Assembly (NCBI GenBank): GCA_025210375.1
Contig: JAOASB010000005.1
Location: forward strand, 1 to 64,000
Origin: Maledivibacter sp.
GTDB lineage: Bacteria; Bacillota; Clostridia; Peptostreptococcales; Caminicellaceae
Reading direction: 5' to 3'
DNA: 64,000 bases
The notes below the pieces were generated by a model. It did not search any database. It was given only the letters and a program-made list of their open reading frames with translations, and was not told the origin of the DNA. The position numbers and the translations under genes were made by a program. Below are positions 45,723-54,064 of the stretch, in pieces; position 1 is the first letter of the stretch, and every line of letters begins with the position of its first letter.

Positions 45723-45926
45723 GTGGAAACTCTTAGTGGACTAAGGCAGAAACTTGGGCTGACCCAAAAGGAATTACATGAGAAAACGGGTATACCAATG
45801 AGTTCTATTGCAATGTATGAAATAGGTGAAAGAATGCCTAGTTTAAAAAGAGCTAAAAAGCTCGCTAAATTTTTTGAAGTACCAATAGAAGAAATTGCTT
45901 TTGGGAAAAAAGTTCACAATGAGTGA
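45723..45926 (+). CDS. Small XRE-family regulator
   Basis: This is a 67-residue protein that is almost only a Cro/CI helix-turn-helix (GLTQKELHEKTGIPMSSIAMYE, split over its two helices) with a short charged tail. The start is GTG 45723, a few bases after GGAGGTGG. The longer upstream frame crosses the operators. It is probably a Cro-like partner or antagonist of the divergent 116-residue regulator. Nothing cotranscribed follows. Confidence 0.82.
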   Translation: METLSGLRQKLGLTQKELHEKTGIPMSSIAMYEIGERMPSLKRAKKLAKFFEVPIEEIAFGKKVHNE

Positions 45927-46220
45927 TATATATAATGCTGCATAAAAACAGACTAGAGGAATGAATTGATGCAAGAAAGGAAAGTTATTATTATGAAGAT
46001 ATAAAGTCTATTAGCTTTTATATTATAATACGGGGACAGACCCCTAGACATATTATGAAGATAGCATGTCAAATGGGTTAGTTCCCGTGGTATATTCTAC
46101 AAATTATTATTAGCCCATAAAAAACTATATTTAAATTCAAATTGTTTCTTAATAAGGATTGAAAAAAATATATATGTTGTGGTAAAATATACCAAGAGGC
46201 ATCCCGAACGTTTGTTTGTT
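45927..46220. other. Intergenic region without visible gene
   Basis: No supported gene is visible. A GC-rich island GGGGACAGACCCC near 46034 stands out from the AT-rich background. Confidence 0.45.
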
Positions 46221-46565
46221 CTATTTATTCCTTTGTAGTATATCAATAAATTTTTTTATATCTCCGGGACATATTTGTTTATCTTGTATTTCCTTGGCTA
46301 ATATTAGATATTCATGGGATATTTCTTTGGTGAGATAATGTTTACTTAATTGTATTTGGCTTGGATCATCTGCGGTATCAAGTAAATAATCTATAGAAAT
46401 ATTAAAGATACACGATATTTTTTTTAGTGTGGAGGTATCGGGGTCTCTTTTATCAATCTCATACATACCTATAGTGCCTCTAGAAACACCTATTTGTTTT
46501 GCTAGATCACTTTGTGTTAAATTAAATTCTTTGCGTAATAAAGATAATTTTTTACCAAATGACAT
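46221..46565 (-). CDS. XRE-family regulator
   Basis: This 114-residue regulator has an N-terminal helix-turn-helix (about 5-60; LTQSDLAKQIGVSRGTIGMYE) and a C-terminal helical tail. The long upstream frame to 46712 is not used, because AGGAGG precedes ATG 46565. It diverges from a Spo0E-like gene about 300 bases away, with a TGTAAC dyad between, so it may control entry to sporulation through that gene. That link is inferred from position. Confidence 0.85.
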   Translation of the reverse strand: MSFGKKLSLLRKEFNLTQSDLAKQIGVSRGTIGMYEIDKRDPDTSTLKKISCIFNISIDYLLDTADDPSQIQLSKHYLTKEISHEYLILAKEIQDKQICPGDIKKFIDILQRNK

Positions 46566-46702
46566 TTTGGGCCTCCTAAAAATGACTTTCATTTTGATTG
46601 TAACATGAAATGGGGCTTCTAGTAATCCACTGAAACGATAAGTTGCAAAACTATGATAATAATTGACAATCATATAAAAATTTACTATTATTGTTTTATG
46701 GT

Positions 46703-46719
46703 TGTAACTCAATGTTACA
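46703..46719. promoter_or_regulatory. Perfect dyad TGTAAC-N5-GTTACA
   Basis: The 17-bp palindrome lies between the XRE gene and the Spo0E-like gene. A further half-site TGTAAC occurs near 46599. It has the same 6-5-6 style as XRE operators. Confidence 0.6.
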
Positions 46720-46862
46720 TATATTCCGCTGAAATATTATGGTGAAAAATGGATTATTTATAAATTTGAAATTATTTATGAAGTGACTTGATATAAAGAG
46801 GTAGTAAAGCTTAAGGAAGTTCAATGAACATCATAAAGGGATAGTTTGGGAGGTGGTATATA

Positions 46863-47048
46863 ATGAAAGAGATAGAAGCAAAGATTAAGCAAAATATCAA
46901 AAACAGAATCGATACATTAAGATTAGAATTAAATGAAGTATATGAGACACAAGGACATACTAAGGAAGTAGTTAAGATGAGTCAAGAATTAGATAAATAT
47001 ATTTTTTTTGCCCAGCGAGAAGCTATGAGAAAGAGCGGAGATGAATAG
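46863..47048 (+). CDS. Spo0E-like aspartyl-phosphate phosphatase
   Basis: This 61-residue protein is a helical hairpin with the Spo0E signature SQELDKYI (about 40-47). Family members dephosphorylate Spo0A~P and hold back sporulation. Length and motif placement are typical. GGGAGGTGG precedes the ATG. It is transcribed away from an XRE regulator with a palindromic site between them. Confidence 0.88.
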   Translation: MKEIEAKIKQNIKNRIDTLRLELNEVYETQGHTKEVVKMSQELDKYIFFAQREAMRKSGDE

Positions 47049-47115
47049 ATACTAGATTGCCCATGTAGGGTTACATAATAGGGTAATAACTAAGTATTTT
47101 ATATGGAAAAAGGGC

Positions 47116-47145
47116 AAGCCCCTATGGAAATCTCCATGGAGGCTT
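47116..47145. terminator. Hairpin between converging genes
   Basis: AAGCCCCTATGG (47116-47127) pairs with CCATGGAGGCTT (47134-47145) with two wobble positions, then TATTTT. It overlaps the prfH stop. Confidence 0.55.
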
Positions 47146-47764
47146 ATTTTACTTCTCTAAACTCTTTTCCTTTAAATACCCTTATTGGATCACCACGTTT
47201 AATGCTGTGATGTTTTTCCCAAAGAGTTTTATGTCTTTCTTTATTTTTTTCATTATTTAATTCTTCGAGTTTTCTATTTAATCTAATCATAGCAAGCTTT
47301 TTATTTTGGTATTGACTTCTTTCCTCTTGAGCCTTTACAACTATTCCCGTAGGGTTATGGGTGATTCTGACCCCTGTCTCAAGCTTATTGACATTTTGAC
47401 CTCCATTACCGCTGGACCTCATGGTCTCAATCTTAATATCCTTTAAGCTCAAAGCTATATTTTCTTCCTCATTAAAGGTTTCAATCTCAATAAACCAATT
47501 TTTTCTTTTATGATTAGGTCTAAATTCACTCTTGCATACCCATAGCATACTTCCTTCTATAGATACCACATAGTCTTTAGCCGCTTTACCTGTCAATCTA
47601 AGAAAAACGGACTTTAGAGTATTCCTTTCCTCACCTTCAGTATAGGCAAGGAGGGTAGTTTTAATATCTTTACGAATACATTCCTTTTCGATTTTTTTTA
47701 GTAAAAGGTAGACAAATCTACAACATTCTATGGGCGCCGACCCGGCGCTTATTTGAACCCACAT
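47144..47764 (-). CDS. prfH: Peptide chain release factor H
   Basis: This is a 206-residue release-factor-like protein. It keeps the catalytic GGQ loop (SSGNGGQNVNK, about 115-125) and the basic C-terminal tail but lacks the codon-reading domain of RF1/RF2. It starts four bases after the rtcB stop on the same strand, the classic rtcB-prfH pair. Published work on such pairs links PrfH to rescue of ribosomes cut in the 16S decoding centre, handing the RNA to RtcB for resealing. Confidence 0.92.
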   Translation of the reverse strand: MWVQISAGSAPIECCRFVYLLLKKIEKECIRKDIKTTLLAYTEGEERNTLKSVFLRLTGKAAKDYVVSIEGSMLWVCKSEFRPNHKRKNWFIEIETFNEEENIALSLKDIKIETMRSSGNGGQNVNKLETGVRITHNPTGIVVKAQEERSQYQNKKLAMIRLNRKLEELNNEKNKERHKTLWEKHHSIKRGDPIRVFKGKEFREVK

Positions 47765-47768
47765 GGTT

Positions 47769-48875
47769 TTAAGCCTTATAGGTAATTAAGGGATTCAAAC
47801 TAGCAATAGGCTTTATCATTTTTTTGCCTACCATATCCTCAATTACTCTATCTATATTTTTATATGCTTCCGGGGCTTCCTCATATATTAGATTTTTGTC
47901 CTTGTATATGATGCCTGTTGTAAATTTGTTTTGTCTTATGGATTTTTTAGAGTAGATTTTTTCTAATCTTTCTTTACAACCAAGCCGTGACCATTTTCTT
48001 CCTGCTCCATGGGAAATAGAAAAAGCATATTCAAATAGATTGTCCGTAGGTTTAACTATATATGATTTTGATCCCCTAGAGCCTGCTATAACCACGTAGC
48101 CTATGTCAGAAGGGGCTGCACCCTTTCTATGTATATAGTAGGTTTCACCATTGTATTCTTTTTTTGTTATACTATTATGAATACTATCTAAGAGCTTTAT
48201 ATTTTCTTTGCTGCTGATGGCAGTTAAAATCCTATGGGCTATCAGTTCTCTGTTTAAAGTTGCAAAGTCTATAGCTTTATCATGCTCCTTTAGATACTGA
48301 TTAAATCCCATATCTTCAATATTAAGACCATTTTGACAAGAGTATTCCTTTATATACTTGTTCAAGATGTATTCACCATAGCTTCTAGATCCACTATGTA
48401 CTAATAGAAAGATATTGTTTTTTTCTATCCCTATATCTTCTAAAGCATCTTTATCATAAACTGTGTCAATTTCCTCAAGCTCTGCAAAGTGGTTACCAGA
48501 GCCGATAGTTCCTAGTTTTTCTTTGAAAGGAATATCCACGTATATTTTATCCTCAATCATGTGCTTGATATCAATGTGATTAGTATCCTTTAAATTTTCA
48601 AGTTTTTTCATTATTTTAATTACATTAAATTTCCTTTTCTTTATGCCCGTTGAAAAAAGTGCGATTCCACAGCCTATATCATTTCCTATGATATGGGGAT
48701 AGATGACATCCTTTGTCATATAGCTGGCACCAACTGGAGTTTTACCAACATGTAAGTCTGGTAGCCCCACGGCCTTTATGATCCCAGGTAAAGTTGATAC
48801 TTTTTTCAATTGCTCTACAGCATTACTTTCAATCCATGATTTTTCACTTTTAACTATTATAATCTTTTTATCCAT
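47769..48875 (-). CDS. rtcB: RtcB-family RNA ligase
   Basis: This is a 368-residue RtcB-type 3'-phosphate RNA ligase. Metal and guanylylation motifs are visible in order: GLPDLHVGKTPVG, NDIGCGI (Cys-Asp), GTIGSGNHFAEL, LLVHSGSRSYG, HRKGAAPS and the nucleotidyl-His region SISHGAGRKWSR. It is shorter than the ~400-residue or longer general RtcB, as expected of the form paired with prfH. GGAGAGAAT precedes the ATG. An inverted repeat of GAGAGAATA lies in its leader. Confidence 0.92.
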   Translation of the reverse strand: MDKKIIIVKSEKSWIESNAVEQLKKVSTLPGIIKAVGLPDLHVGKTPVGASYMTKDVIYPHIIGNDIGCGIALFSTGIKKRKFNVIKIMKKLENLKDTNHIDIKHMIEDKIYVDIPFKEKLGTIGSGNHFAELEEIDTVYDKDALEDIGIEKNNIFLLVHSGSRSYGEYILNKYIKEYSCQNGLNIEDMGFNQYLKEHDKAIDFATLNRELIAHRILTAISSKENIKLLDSIHNSITKKEYNGETYYIHRKGAAPSDIGYVVIAGSRGSKSYIVKPTDNLFEYAFSISHGAGRKWSRLGCKERLEKIYSKKSIRQNKFTTGIIYKDKNLIYEEAPEAYKNIDRVIEDMVGKKMIKPIASLNPLITYKA

Positions 48876-48907
48876 ATTCTCTCCTTAATTTTTAGTTTTT
48901 CACCTAT

Positions 48908-48965
48908 AGAGAGAATAAAGATATGAATCATTATTAGTGTCTAATTCTATCTATATTCTCTCACC
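48908..48965 (-). promoter_or_regulatory. Leader inverted repeat before rtcB
   Basis: GAGAGAATA occurs as inverted copies near 48909-48917 and 48955-48963 (read as TATTCTCTC). A third copy overlaps the rtcB ribosome site. The repeats could form a leader hairpin or bind a regulator. Confidence 0.45.
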
Positions 48966-49080
48966 GTATTATATTTATTCATCATATTGATCACGTCCCT
49001 TCAAAAAATTATATAGCCTATGATGTTTAGGCTTTATAGATTATTCTATCACATTATACATAATAATTAACATAAAAAAG

Positions 49081-49146
49081 TTGACAAGAATAGAGGAATA
49101 TAGTATTCTATATTTGTAATCGTTACAAACTTGGAATTGTTACAAA
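49081..49146 (+). promoter_or_regulatory. Promoter with Fur/PerR-type box
   Basis: TTGACA (49081-49086) and TATTCT (49104-49109) are 17 bp apart. A perfect dyad TTTGTAATCGTTACAAA (49113-49129) follows, and half-site GTTACAAA repeats at 49139. This is the expected place for autoregulation. Confidence 0.75.
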
Positions 49147-49188
49147 ATAGTAGTGGGAAATAAGTTTATCTCAAAGGTTGGTGATCAA

Positions 49189-49593
49189 ATGGAATTAAGA
49201 ATTGATAAGATAGATGAGTATCTAAAGAGTAATGATATAAAGCCATCCTACCAGAGAATAAAAATTTTAGAATATTTAATACAAAACAAAAATCATCCCA
49301 CAGTAGATATGATTTATCAAGAGCTAGTTAATAGGATTCCTACACTTTCCAAAACTACTGTATATAATACATTAAAACTATTTGTGGATAAAAAGATTGT
49401 AGCATTGATAAACATAGAAGATAATGAAACAAGATACGATGTGGATACAACATTTCATGGACATTTTAAATGTAAAAAATGTAATGAAGTATATGATATC
49501 AAAACTGAGATGCCCATATTAAAAGATATGGATGATTTTCAAATTGATGAGTATCATTTGTATTTGAAGGGTATATGTAAAAAGTGCATATAA
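49189..49593 (+). CDS. perR: PerR/Fur-family repressor
   Basis: This is a ~134-residue Fur-superfamily protein. The winged helix includes KPSYQRIKILEYL and SKTTVYNTLKLF. The dimer domain has the metal motif FHGHFKCKKCNEVYD with the first CxxC, and a second pair CKKC at the very end. These features and the adjacent rubrerythrin favour a peroxide-sensing PerR. ATG 49189 is preferred over GTG 49153 because family members start there. A palindrome upstream suggests autoregulation. Confidence 0.85.
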   Translation: MELRIDKIDEYLKSNDIKPSYQRIKILEYLIQNKNHPTVDMIYQELVNRIPTLSKTTVYNTLKLFVDKKIVALINIEDNETRYDVDTTFHGHFKCKKCNEVYDIKTEMPILKDMDDFQIDEYHLYLKGICKKCI

Positions 49594-49641
49594 AATATGC
49601 TTTTTTAAATAAAAATATTAAAGTAATGGGGGAATTCAAAA

Positions 49642-50193
49642 ATGAAGAAATTTGTTTGTACTGTATGTGGTTATGTTCATGAAGGGGAAAACGCACCAGA
49701 AAAATGTCCACAATGTGGGGTCCCAGCTGATAAGTTTAAAGAGCAAGTAGCGACAGAAGGATTAAAGTGGGCTGATGAGCATAAAATAGGTATCGCCAAA
49801 GGAGTAGACCCAGAGATAGTAGAAGGATTAAAGGCTAACTTTATGGGTGAATGTACAGAGGTAGGTATGTATTTAGCTATGAGTAGACAAGCCGATAGAG
49901 AAGGTTTTCCAGAAGTTGCGGAAGCATATAAGAGAATAGCCTTTGAAGAAGCTGAACATGCCGCAAAATTCGCAGAGCTTCTTGGAGAAGTTGTAACAGC
50001 TGATACAAAAACTAACTTAAAGATGAGAGTAGATGCTGAGCATGGTGCCTGTCAAGGGAAAAAGGATCTTGCAACGAGGGCAAAGGAATTAAACTATGAT
50101 GCTATCCATGATACAGTACATGAGATGTGTAAAGATGAAGCTAGACACGGTATGGCATTTAAAGGATTATTAAAGAGATATTTTGGAGAGTAA
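49642..50193 (+). CDS. Reverse rubrerythrin
   Basis: This is a 183-residue protein with an N-terminal rubredoxin-like domain (CTVCGY and CPQCGVP) followed by a four-helix diiron domain ([34 protein letters not shown]). This reversed order marks reverse rubrerythrin, an NADH-linked peroxidase of strict anaerobes that reduces hydrogen peroxide and oxygen in the cytoplasm. A GGGGGA site precedes the ATG. It follows the PerR-type gene and is probably its target. Confidence 0.93.
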   Translation: MKKFVCTVCGYVHEGENAPEKCPQCGVPADKFKEQVATEGLKWADEHKIGIAKGVDPEIVEGLKANFMGECTEVGMYLAMSRQADREGFPEVAEAYKRIAFEEAEHAAKFAELLGEVVTADTKTNLKMRVDAEHGACQGKKDLATRAKELNYDAIHDTVHEMCKDEARHGMAFKGLLKRYFGE

Positions 50194-50220
50194 TACAGGA
50201 ATTATTATTTCTACATAAAA

Positions 50221-50257
50221 AGATAGCATCGTTGACAACGATGCTATCTTTTTTTTC
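50221..50257 (+). terminator. Strong terminator after rubrerythrin
   Basis: AGATAGCATCGTT (50221-50233) and its exact complement (50237-50249) enclose GAC, with nine T at the end. Confidence 0.93.
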
Positions 50258-50265
50258 CTATATAT

Positions 50266-51288
50266 CTATATCCATACATAGTTCAAAACTAGGTAGGTAA
50301 AATAAATACCCGAAAGGAATAGACCTTCTTTCTTTGAAATCTCATCATTTTTATTTTTTGAAAAAATTCTAAATGCAGATAGTATGATAAGCATTGCTGG
50401 TATCTGAAGCTTATAGAAATTAACGGGAACATCCAGTCCACCCTTTGTTACAGCAGCTGCACTACCAACTACAAATAGTACGTTGAGGATATCGGCCCCG
50501 ACTATATTCCCTACAGCTAATTCGCCGTGTCCTTTTCTCACAGCCGTTACAGCCGTTACTAGTTCCGGTAAACTGGTACCAAAAGCAACTAGGGTAGCAG
50601 CAATGATACTCTGTGGGATACCTACTCTAACAGCTGTAATACCTACAGAGGGTATAAGTATCTTGGATGAGACGATAACAAGTAATATGCCAATGATTAG
50701 CTTTAGTATTTGAATTACTATGGGATTTTTTTCTACAGCGAAGGCTGCTTCATCTGCTACATCATCCCCGGGACAGTTCGTATTTTTAGCCCATTTTAAT
50801 GAAACGTAAGTATAAATTATAAGTATTAGGAGAAAGAGCCATCCCATCCATTGGCTTATATTACCAGTCACACCGTTGGATAAAATAGGAAGACTGACGA
50901 TGGCTAATAAAAGACCAGAAAGGAACTGAATCCTGCCTTGCCTATCAACCACCATTTTATCTACTGGGAGATGCCCAATAAGGGCAGCTAAACCTATTAT
51001 AAGTCCGGTGTCGACTATTATAGACCCAATGGCATTGCCTAAAGCAAGATCAGGGTTGCCGTTCACAGCTGCTAGGACTGAAACAGTTGCTTCGGGAAGG
51101 GTGGTTCCCAGGGATACAATAGTTGCTCCAATAATAATTTTAGGTACACCCCAATGTATAGAAAGGCTAACAGCTTCATCAACTAGCATATCTGCACCTT
51201 TACTTAAGGTGTACAGCATGGCTGCCACAATCAAGACCAATACTAGAGTAGGAAATGATGTTAAATAACTGAGAATAAGTTCTTCCAT
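50266..51288 (-). CDS. CaCA-family Na+/Ca2+ antiporter-like protein, Mn2+-riboswitch controlled
   Basis: This is a 340-residue membrane exchanger with the two inverted alpha repeats of the CaCA family, IVSLGTTLPEATVSV with LGNAIGSIIVDTG (about 62-105) and LVAFGTSLPELVTAV with VGNIVGADILN (about 230-280). About ten spans are expected. The family exchanges Ca2+ for Na+ or H+. A yybP-ykoY riboswitch before it points to Mn2+ control, so Mn2+ export is a good alternative. ATG 51288 follows AAAGGAAG and is preferred over 51312. Confidence 0.9.
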   Translation of the reverse strand: MEELILSYLTSFPTLVLVLIVAAMLYTLSKGADMLVDEAVSLSIHWGVPKIIIGATIVSLGTTLPEATVSVLAAVNGNPDLALGNAIGSIIVDTGLIIGLAALIGHLPVDKMVVDRQGRIQFLSGLLLAIVSLPILSNGVTGNISQWMGWLFLLILIIYTYVSLKWAKNTNCPGDDVADEAAFAVEKNPIVIQILKLIIGILLVIVSSKILIPSVGITAVRVGIPQSIIAATLVAFGTSLPELVTAVTAVRKGHGELAVGNIVGADILNVLFVVGSAAAVTKGGLDVPVNFYKLQIPAMLIILSAFRIFSKNKNDEISKKEGLFLSGIYFTYLVLNYVWI

Positions 51289-51361
51289 AAATATACTTCC
51301 TTTCTTTTCCACATGGTTTATGGTTTATAATGTATCGGGATTAAAGGAGTAGATTGAAAAA

Positions 51362-51499
51362 ATAAAAAAGACTCTACAATCAACCTCGGTTGATCGTAGA
51401 GTCTCACCAGACATATTTGCCATCAAAGCCGGGAAAATATCCTTTCCGAAATGACGACTTTGATCCCTTTTTCAAGGTCAGTTACTCCCTCTATTCACG
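51362..51499 (-). promoter_or_regulatory. yybP-ykoY manganese riboswitch with terminator
   Basis: Read on the minus strand, AGAGGGAGTAAC opens the aptamer. It is followed by ATCAAAGTCGTCATTTCGG, then CCCGGCTTTGATGGCAAA and GAGACTCTA. These match the conserved loops and the CAAAGTCGTCA/CCGGCTTTG helix of the family. A 15-bp terminator stem (51370-51384 with 51389-51403) ends in an A tract on the plus strand (51361-51369), read as U. The base P1 strand CTCTA is shared with the terminator, giving an on-switch when metal binds. Confidence 0.88.
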
Positions 51500-51505
51500 A
51501 TAGTA

Positions 51506-51534
51506 ATTATAAGTTAATTAATAAATTTTGTCAA
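51506..51534 (-). promoter_or_regulatory. Consensus promoter of the riboswitch transcript
   Basis: On the minus strand TTGACA (51529-51534) and TATAAT (51506-51511) are separated by exactly 17 bp. Confidence 0.9.
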
Positions 51535-51646
51535 TCTTATTTGCAAAAATAAAAATATTGGAGGATAATAGGTATGGATAAAGAATTATTGTTAATAGAT
51601 TCCATTAGATAATGATTTTTATTTGAGGATTGAAGGAGGGGTTGTA

Positions 51647-51972
51647 ATGAAGGCCTTAGGGTCTGTAGGTATATCCATACACAGTATAATATGGCAATTG
51701 AGCAAATTGCATAATTACTTTCTGTAAAAACCATCTACTACATGTAGTTTTAAAATCCTTAAAGCTATACCATATATATTATGCAATTGTGCCAAGTAAG
51801 AGTTATGCAATTTCCTCAATTAATAAATACAATATTCCTAATTGGATTTATTTATGCTATTTATTATTTGATATTCAAGCTGCCTAAGAAGGGGAAGGAA
51901 CGTGATAGGAGGATTGATGAGCTAGAAAGAAAAATCAATGATATGAATGATAAATTAGATAAAATGGTTTGA
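51647..51972 (+). pseudogene. Small membrane protein gene split by a MITE
   Basis: After GAAGGAGGGG, ATG 51647 opens MKALGSVGISIHSIIWQ, then runs into a MITE (51700-51817) and stops at 51727. Downstream of the MITE the frame LINTIFLIGFIYAIYYLIF continues to a charged coiled coil ending at 51972. Removing the MITE and one AATT target copy joins the halves in frame as a ~68-residue one-span protein. A shortened product could still start at ATG 51805 inside the MITE, but that start has a poor ribosome site. Confidence 0.8.
51700..51817. mobile_element. MITE copy 2 (118 bp)
   Basis: The left end GAGCAAATTGCATAATTAC and right end AAGAGTTATGCAATTTCCTC are inverted repeats. It is flanked by AATT on both sides (51696-51699 and 51818-51821). 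Compared with copy 3 it lacks about 40 internal bases. Confidence 0.9.
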
Positions 51973-52009
51973 ATTATATTATTTTTAACATAAAGGGGAT
52001 GATTATAAT

Positions 52010-52528
52010 ATGACTAAAGAAATACTTGAATGGATAAAAACCATTGGACTATCCGTAGTTATTGCTTTGTTTATCACAACATTTATTGCGAGACCTACTT
52101 TGGTACAGCAGTCCTCCATGTATCCTACATTGAACTCAAATGATTATCTGATGCTCAATAAGATTTCCTATAGGTTTCATAAGCCTGAAAGAGGGGATAT
52201 AGTGGTGTTTGAGAGTTGTTTGAAATCAAAGAAGGGTAAGGCTAAGAATTTAATTAAAAGGGTGATCGGGGAAGAGGGAGATAAAGTAGTTATTAGGGAT
52301 GGCAAAGTTTATGTTAATGATGAAGAGCTTAAAGAGAATTATATCAATGGAGGCGTTACTCCCGGTGATGTTGATGTAGTGGTTCCAAAGGATAATGTTT
52401 TTGTAATGGGAGATAATAGGCAGGGAAGCCTTGATAGTAGAAGGCTAGGAACAATTGATATTGATAATATAGAAGGAAAGGCTTTGGTAAGGCTTTTTCC
52501 CTTTAATAGAATTGGAAGAGTTAACTAG
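52010..52528 (+). CDS. lepB: Signal peptidase I
   Basis: This is a 172-residue membrane serine protease. One N-terminal span (about 12-30) is followed by the catalytic Ser in QQSSMYPTL (about 37) and the catalytic Lys in LIKRVIGEEGD (about 84). MGDNRQGSLDSR completes the signature. It cuts signal peptides of exported proteins on the outer face of the membrane. AAAGGGGA precedes the ATG. MITE copy 3 begins one base after its TAG stop, which forms part of the target duplication. Confidence 0.94.
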   Translation: MTKEILEWIKTIGLSVVIALFITTFIARPTLVQQSSMYPTLNSNDYLMLNKISYRFHKPERGDIVVFESCLKSKKGKAKNLIKRVIGEEGDKVVIRDGKVYVNDEELKENYINGGVTPGDVDVVVPKDNVFVMGDNRQGSLDSRRLGTIDIDNIEGKALVRLFPFNRIGRVN

Positions 52529-52529
52529 T

Positions 52530-52688
52530 GAGCAAATTGCATAATTACTTTCTGTAAAAACCATCTACTACATGTAGTTTTAAAATCCTTAAAGCTATAC
52601 CATCAAATATGCTTATATCTTAAGCAATTAAATCAAGGATGATATTCGCATATGCAATTGTGCCAAGTAAGAGTTATGCAATTTCCTC
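52530..52688. mobile_element. MITE copy 3 (159 bp, intact)
   Basis: The ends are as in the other copies. TAGT flanks it on both sides (52526-52529 and 52689-52692). The interior matches copy 1 (1-156) and has no coding capacity. Confidence 0.92.
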
Positions 52689-52692
52689 TAGT

Positions 52693-53008
52693 ATTTAAAA
52701 TATAGGGATTACAATCGAAACTTTCTAGAATCAATTAAATATGCATTTGAATATATTATTATAAATGAAATATTGTAGATTGAATGTTATTAGGGCTTAG
52801 CTTTTGGCAGATGAAAAAATAAACAAGTTAGATTGTGAAGTGATTTTGATTTTTTTTAAGTAGTTCATTTTGGGCATACTCACCATATGTAAGGGATGAA
52901 GTAACGACGAAAGGAATTAGGGGAGCGAGTAGGATGACTAGTTTATTTTTAAATGTGCCTTAGGGAGGTTCTATTTATATTAATATATAATTTAGAAGGA
53001 GTAATGTA
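52693..53008. other. Intergenic region before map
   Basis: No gene is supported. AGAAGGAG near 52995 serves the next gene. A purine-rich stretch near 52895-52935 has no recognised role. Confidence 0.45.
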
Positions 53009-53872
53009 ATGATGAAGCTTTCAAGAAATGACTTGTGTTGGTGTGGTAGCGGTAAAAAATATAAGAAGTGTCACTTAGAAATCGATGAGATGCTTAGAAA
53101 ATTTGAATTAGAGGGGTATAGGATACCCTCGAGGAAACTAATAAAATCCCATGATCAAATAGAAGGTATTAAGAGAAGTGGAAATATAAATAGAAAAATC
53201 TTCGACTTATTACAAGACTTTATTCGTCCTGGAGTTACTACGGATGAGATAAATAATATAGTTCATAGGGTAACAATTGAAGACGGTGGCCGTCCTGCTC
53301 CCTTAAATTATAATGGATTTCCTAAAAGTGTGTGTACTTCTATCAATGATGTGATTTGTCATGGTATACCCGATGAAACTGTTTTAAGGGAAGGGGATAT
53401 AATTAACATTGATATAACCACTATACTAGATGGATATTATGCAGATTCAAGTAGGATGTATAAGGTAGGAAATGTATCCCATAATGCAGAGGACTTAGTT
53501 AAGACTGCCAAGGAGTGCTTAGATATAGGAATAAGCATGGTAAAGCCCTTTGAAACGTTAAAAGCCCAGGGGATGGAAATAGAAAAGTATGCTAAGGAAA
53601 AGGGGTATTCAGTGGTAAAGGATCTAGGAGGCCATGGAACCGGTTTAGATTTCCATGAAGAGCCCCATGTGCATCATTTTGATACAAATGAAAATGATAT
53701 GATTTTAATTCCAGGTATGGTTATTACCATAGAGCCAATGATAAATGAAGGTTTGTTTTTTTGCAGACAAATGAGTGATAATTGGACTATAAAGACTATA
53801 GATGGAGGATTATCGGCACAATGGGAACATACTATTGTTATTACGGAAACAGGAACAGAGATATTGACTTGA
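53009..53872 (+). CDS. map: Methionine aminopeptidase type I with SEC-C motif
   Basis: This 287-residue enzyme begins with a SEC-C zinc motif (LCWCGSGKKYKKCH, about 9-22) and continues with a type I methionine aminopeptidase. Metal ligands appear in NIDITTILDGYYADSS (Asp pair, about 133-147), GHGTGLDFHE (His, about 210), ITIEPM (Glu) and the final Glu in SAQWEHTIVI. It removes N-terminal Met from new proteins. The SEC-C motif probably helps ribosome or protein contact. Either of two adjacent ATG codons (53009 or 53012) could start it. Confidence 0.93.
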   Translation: MMKLSRNDLCWCGSGKKYKKCHLEIDEMLRKFELEGYRIPSRKLIKSHDQIEGIKRSGNINRKIFDLLQDFIRPGVTTDEINNIVHRVTIEDGGRPAPLNYNGFPKSVCTSINDVICHGIPDETVLREGDIINIDITTILDGYYADSSRMYKVGNVSHNAEDLVKTAKECLDIGISMVKPFETLKAQGMEIEKYAKEKGYSVVKDLGGHGTGLDFHEEPHVHHFDTNENDMILIPGMVITIEPMINEGLFFCRQMSDNWTIKTIDGGLSAQWEHTIVITETGTEILT

Positions 53873-54064
53873 TTATTACAAGTATACGTAGTATTCATAA
53901 CTATAGCTGAAATAGCTTTAAGATTCATGAATTCAATAAGAGATGAGGAAGCAAACTAATATTTTTACACACTTTTTACACATTTATCACAATTTTATTC
54001 CAAGATCAGAATTTATAATAAAAATAAGAAAGGAACAAAAAACAAAAAAAGGAGTGTGTAGAAA

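Noticed and set aside
46031-46050. GGGGACAGACCCC as a REP/RAYT element
   Set aside because: Only one short copy was seen, with no transposase gene or partner repeat in the window.
52860-52960. Purine-rich stretch before map as a small RNA
   Set aside because: No promoter plus terminator pair or stable fold could be identified by eye.
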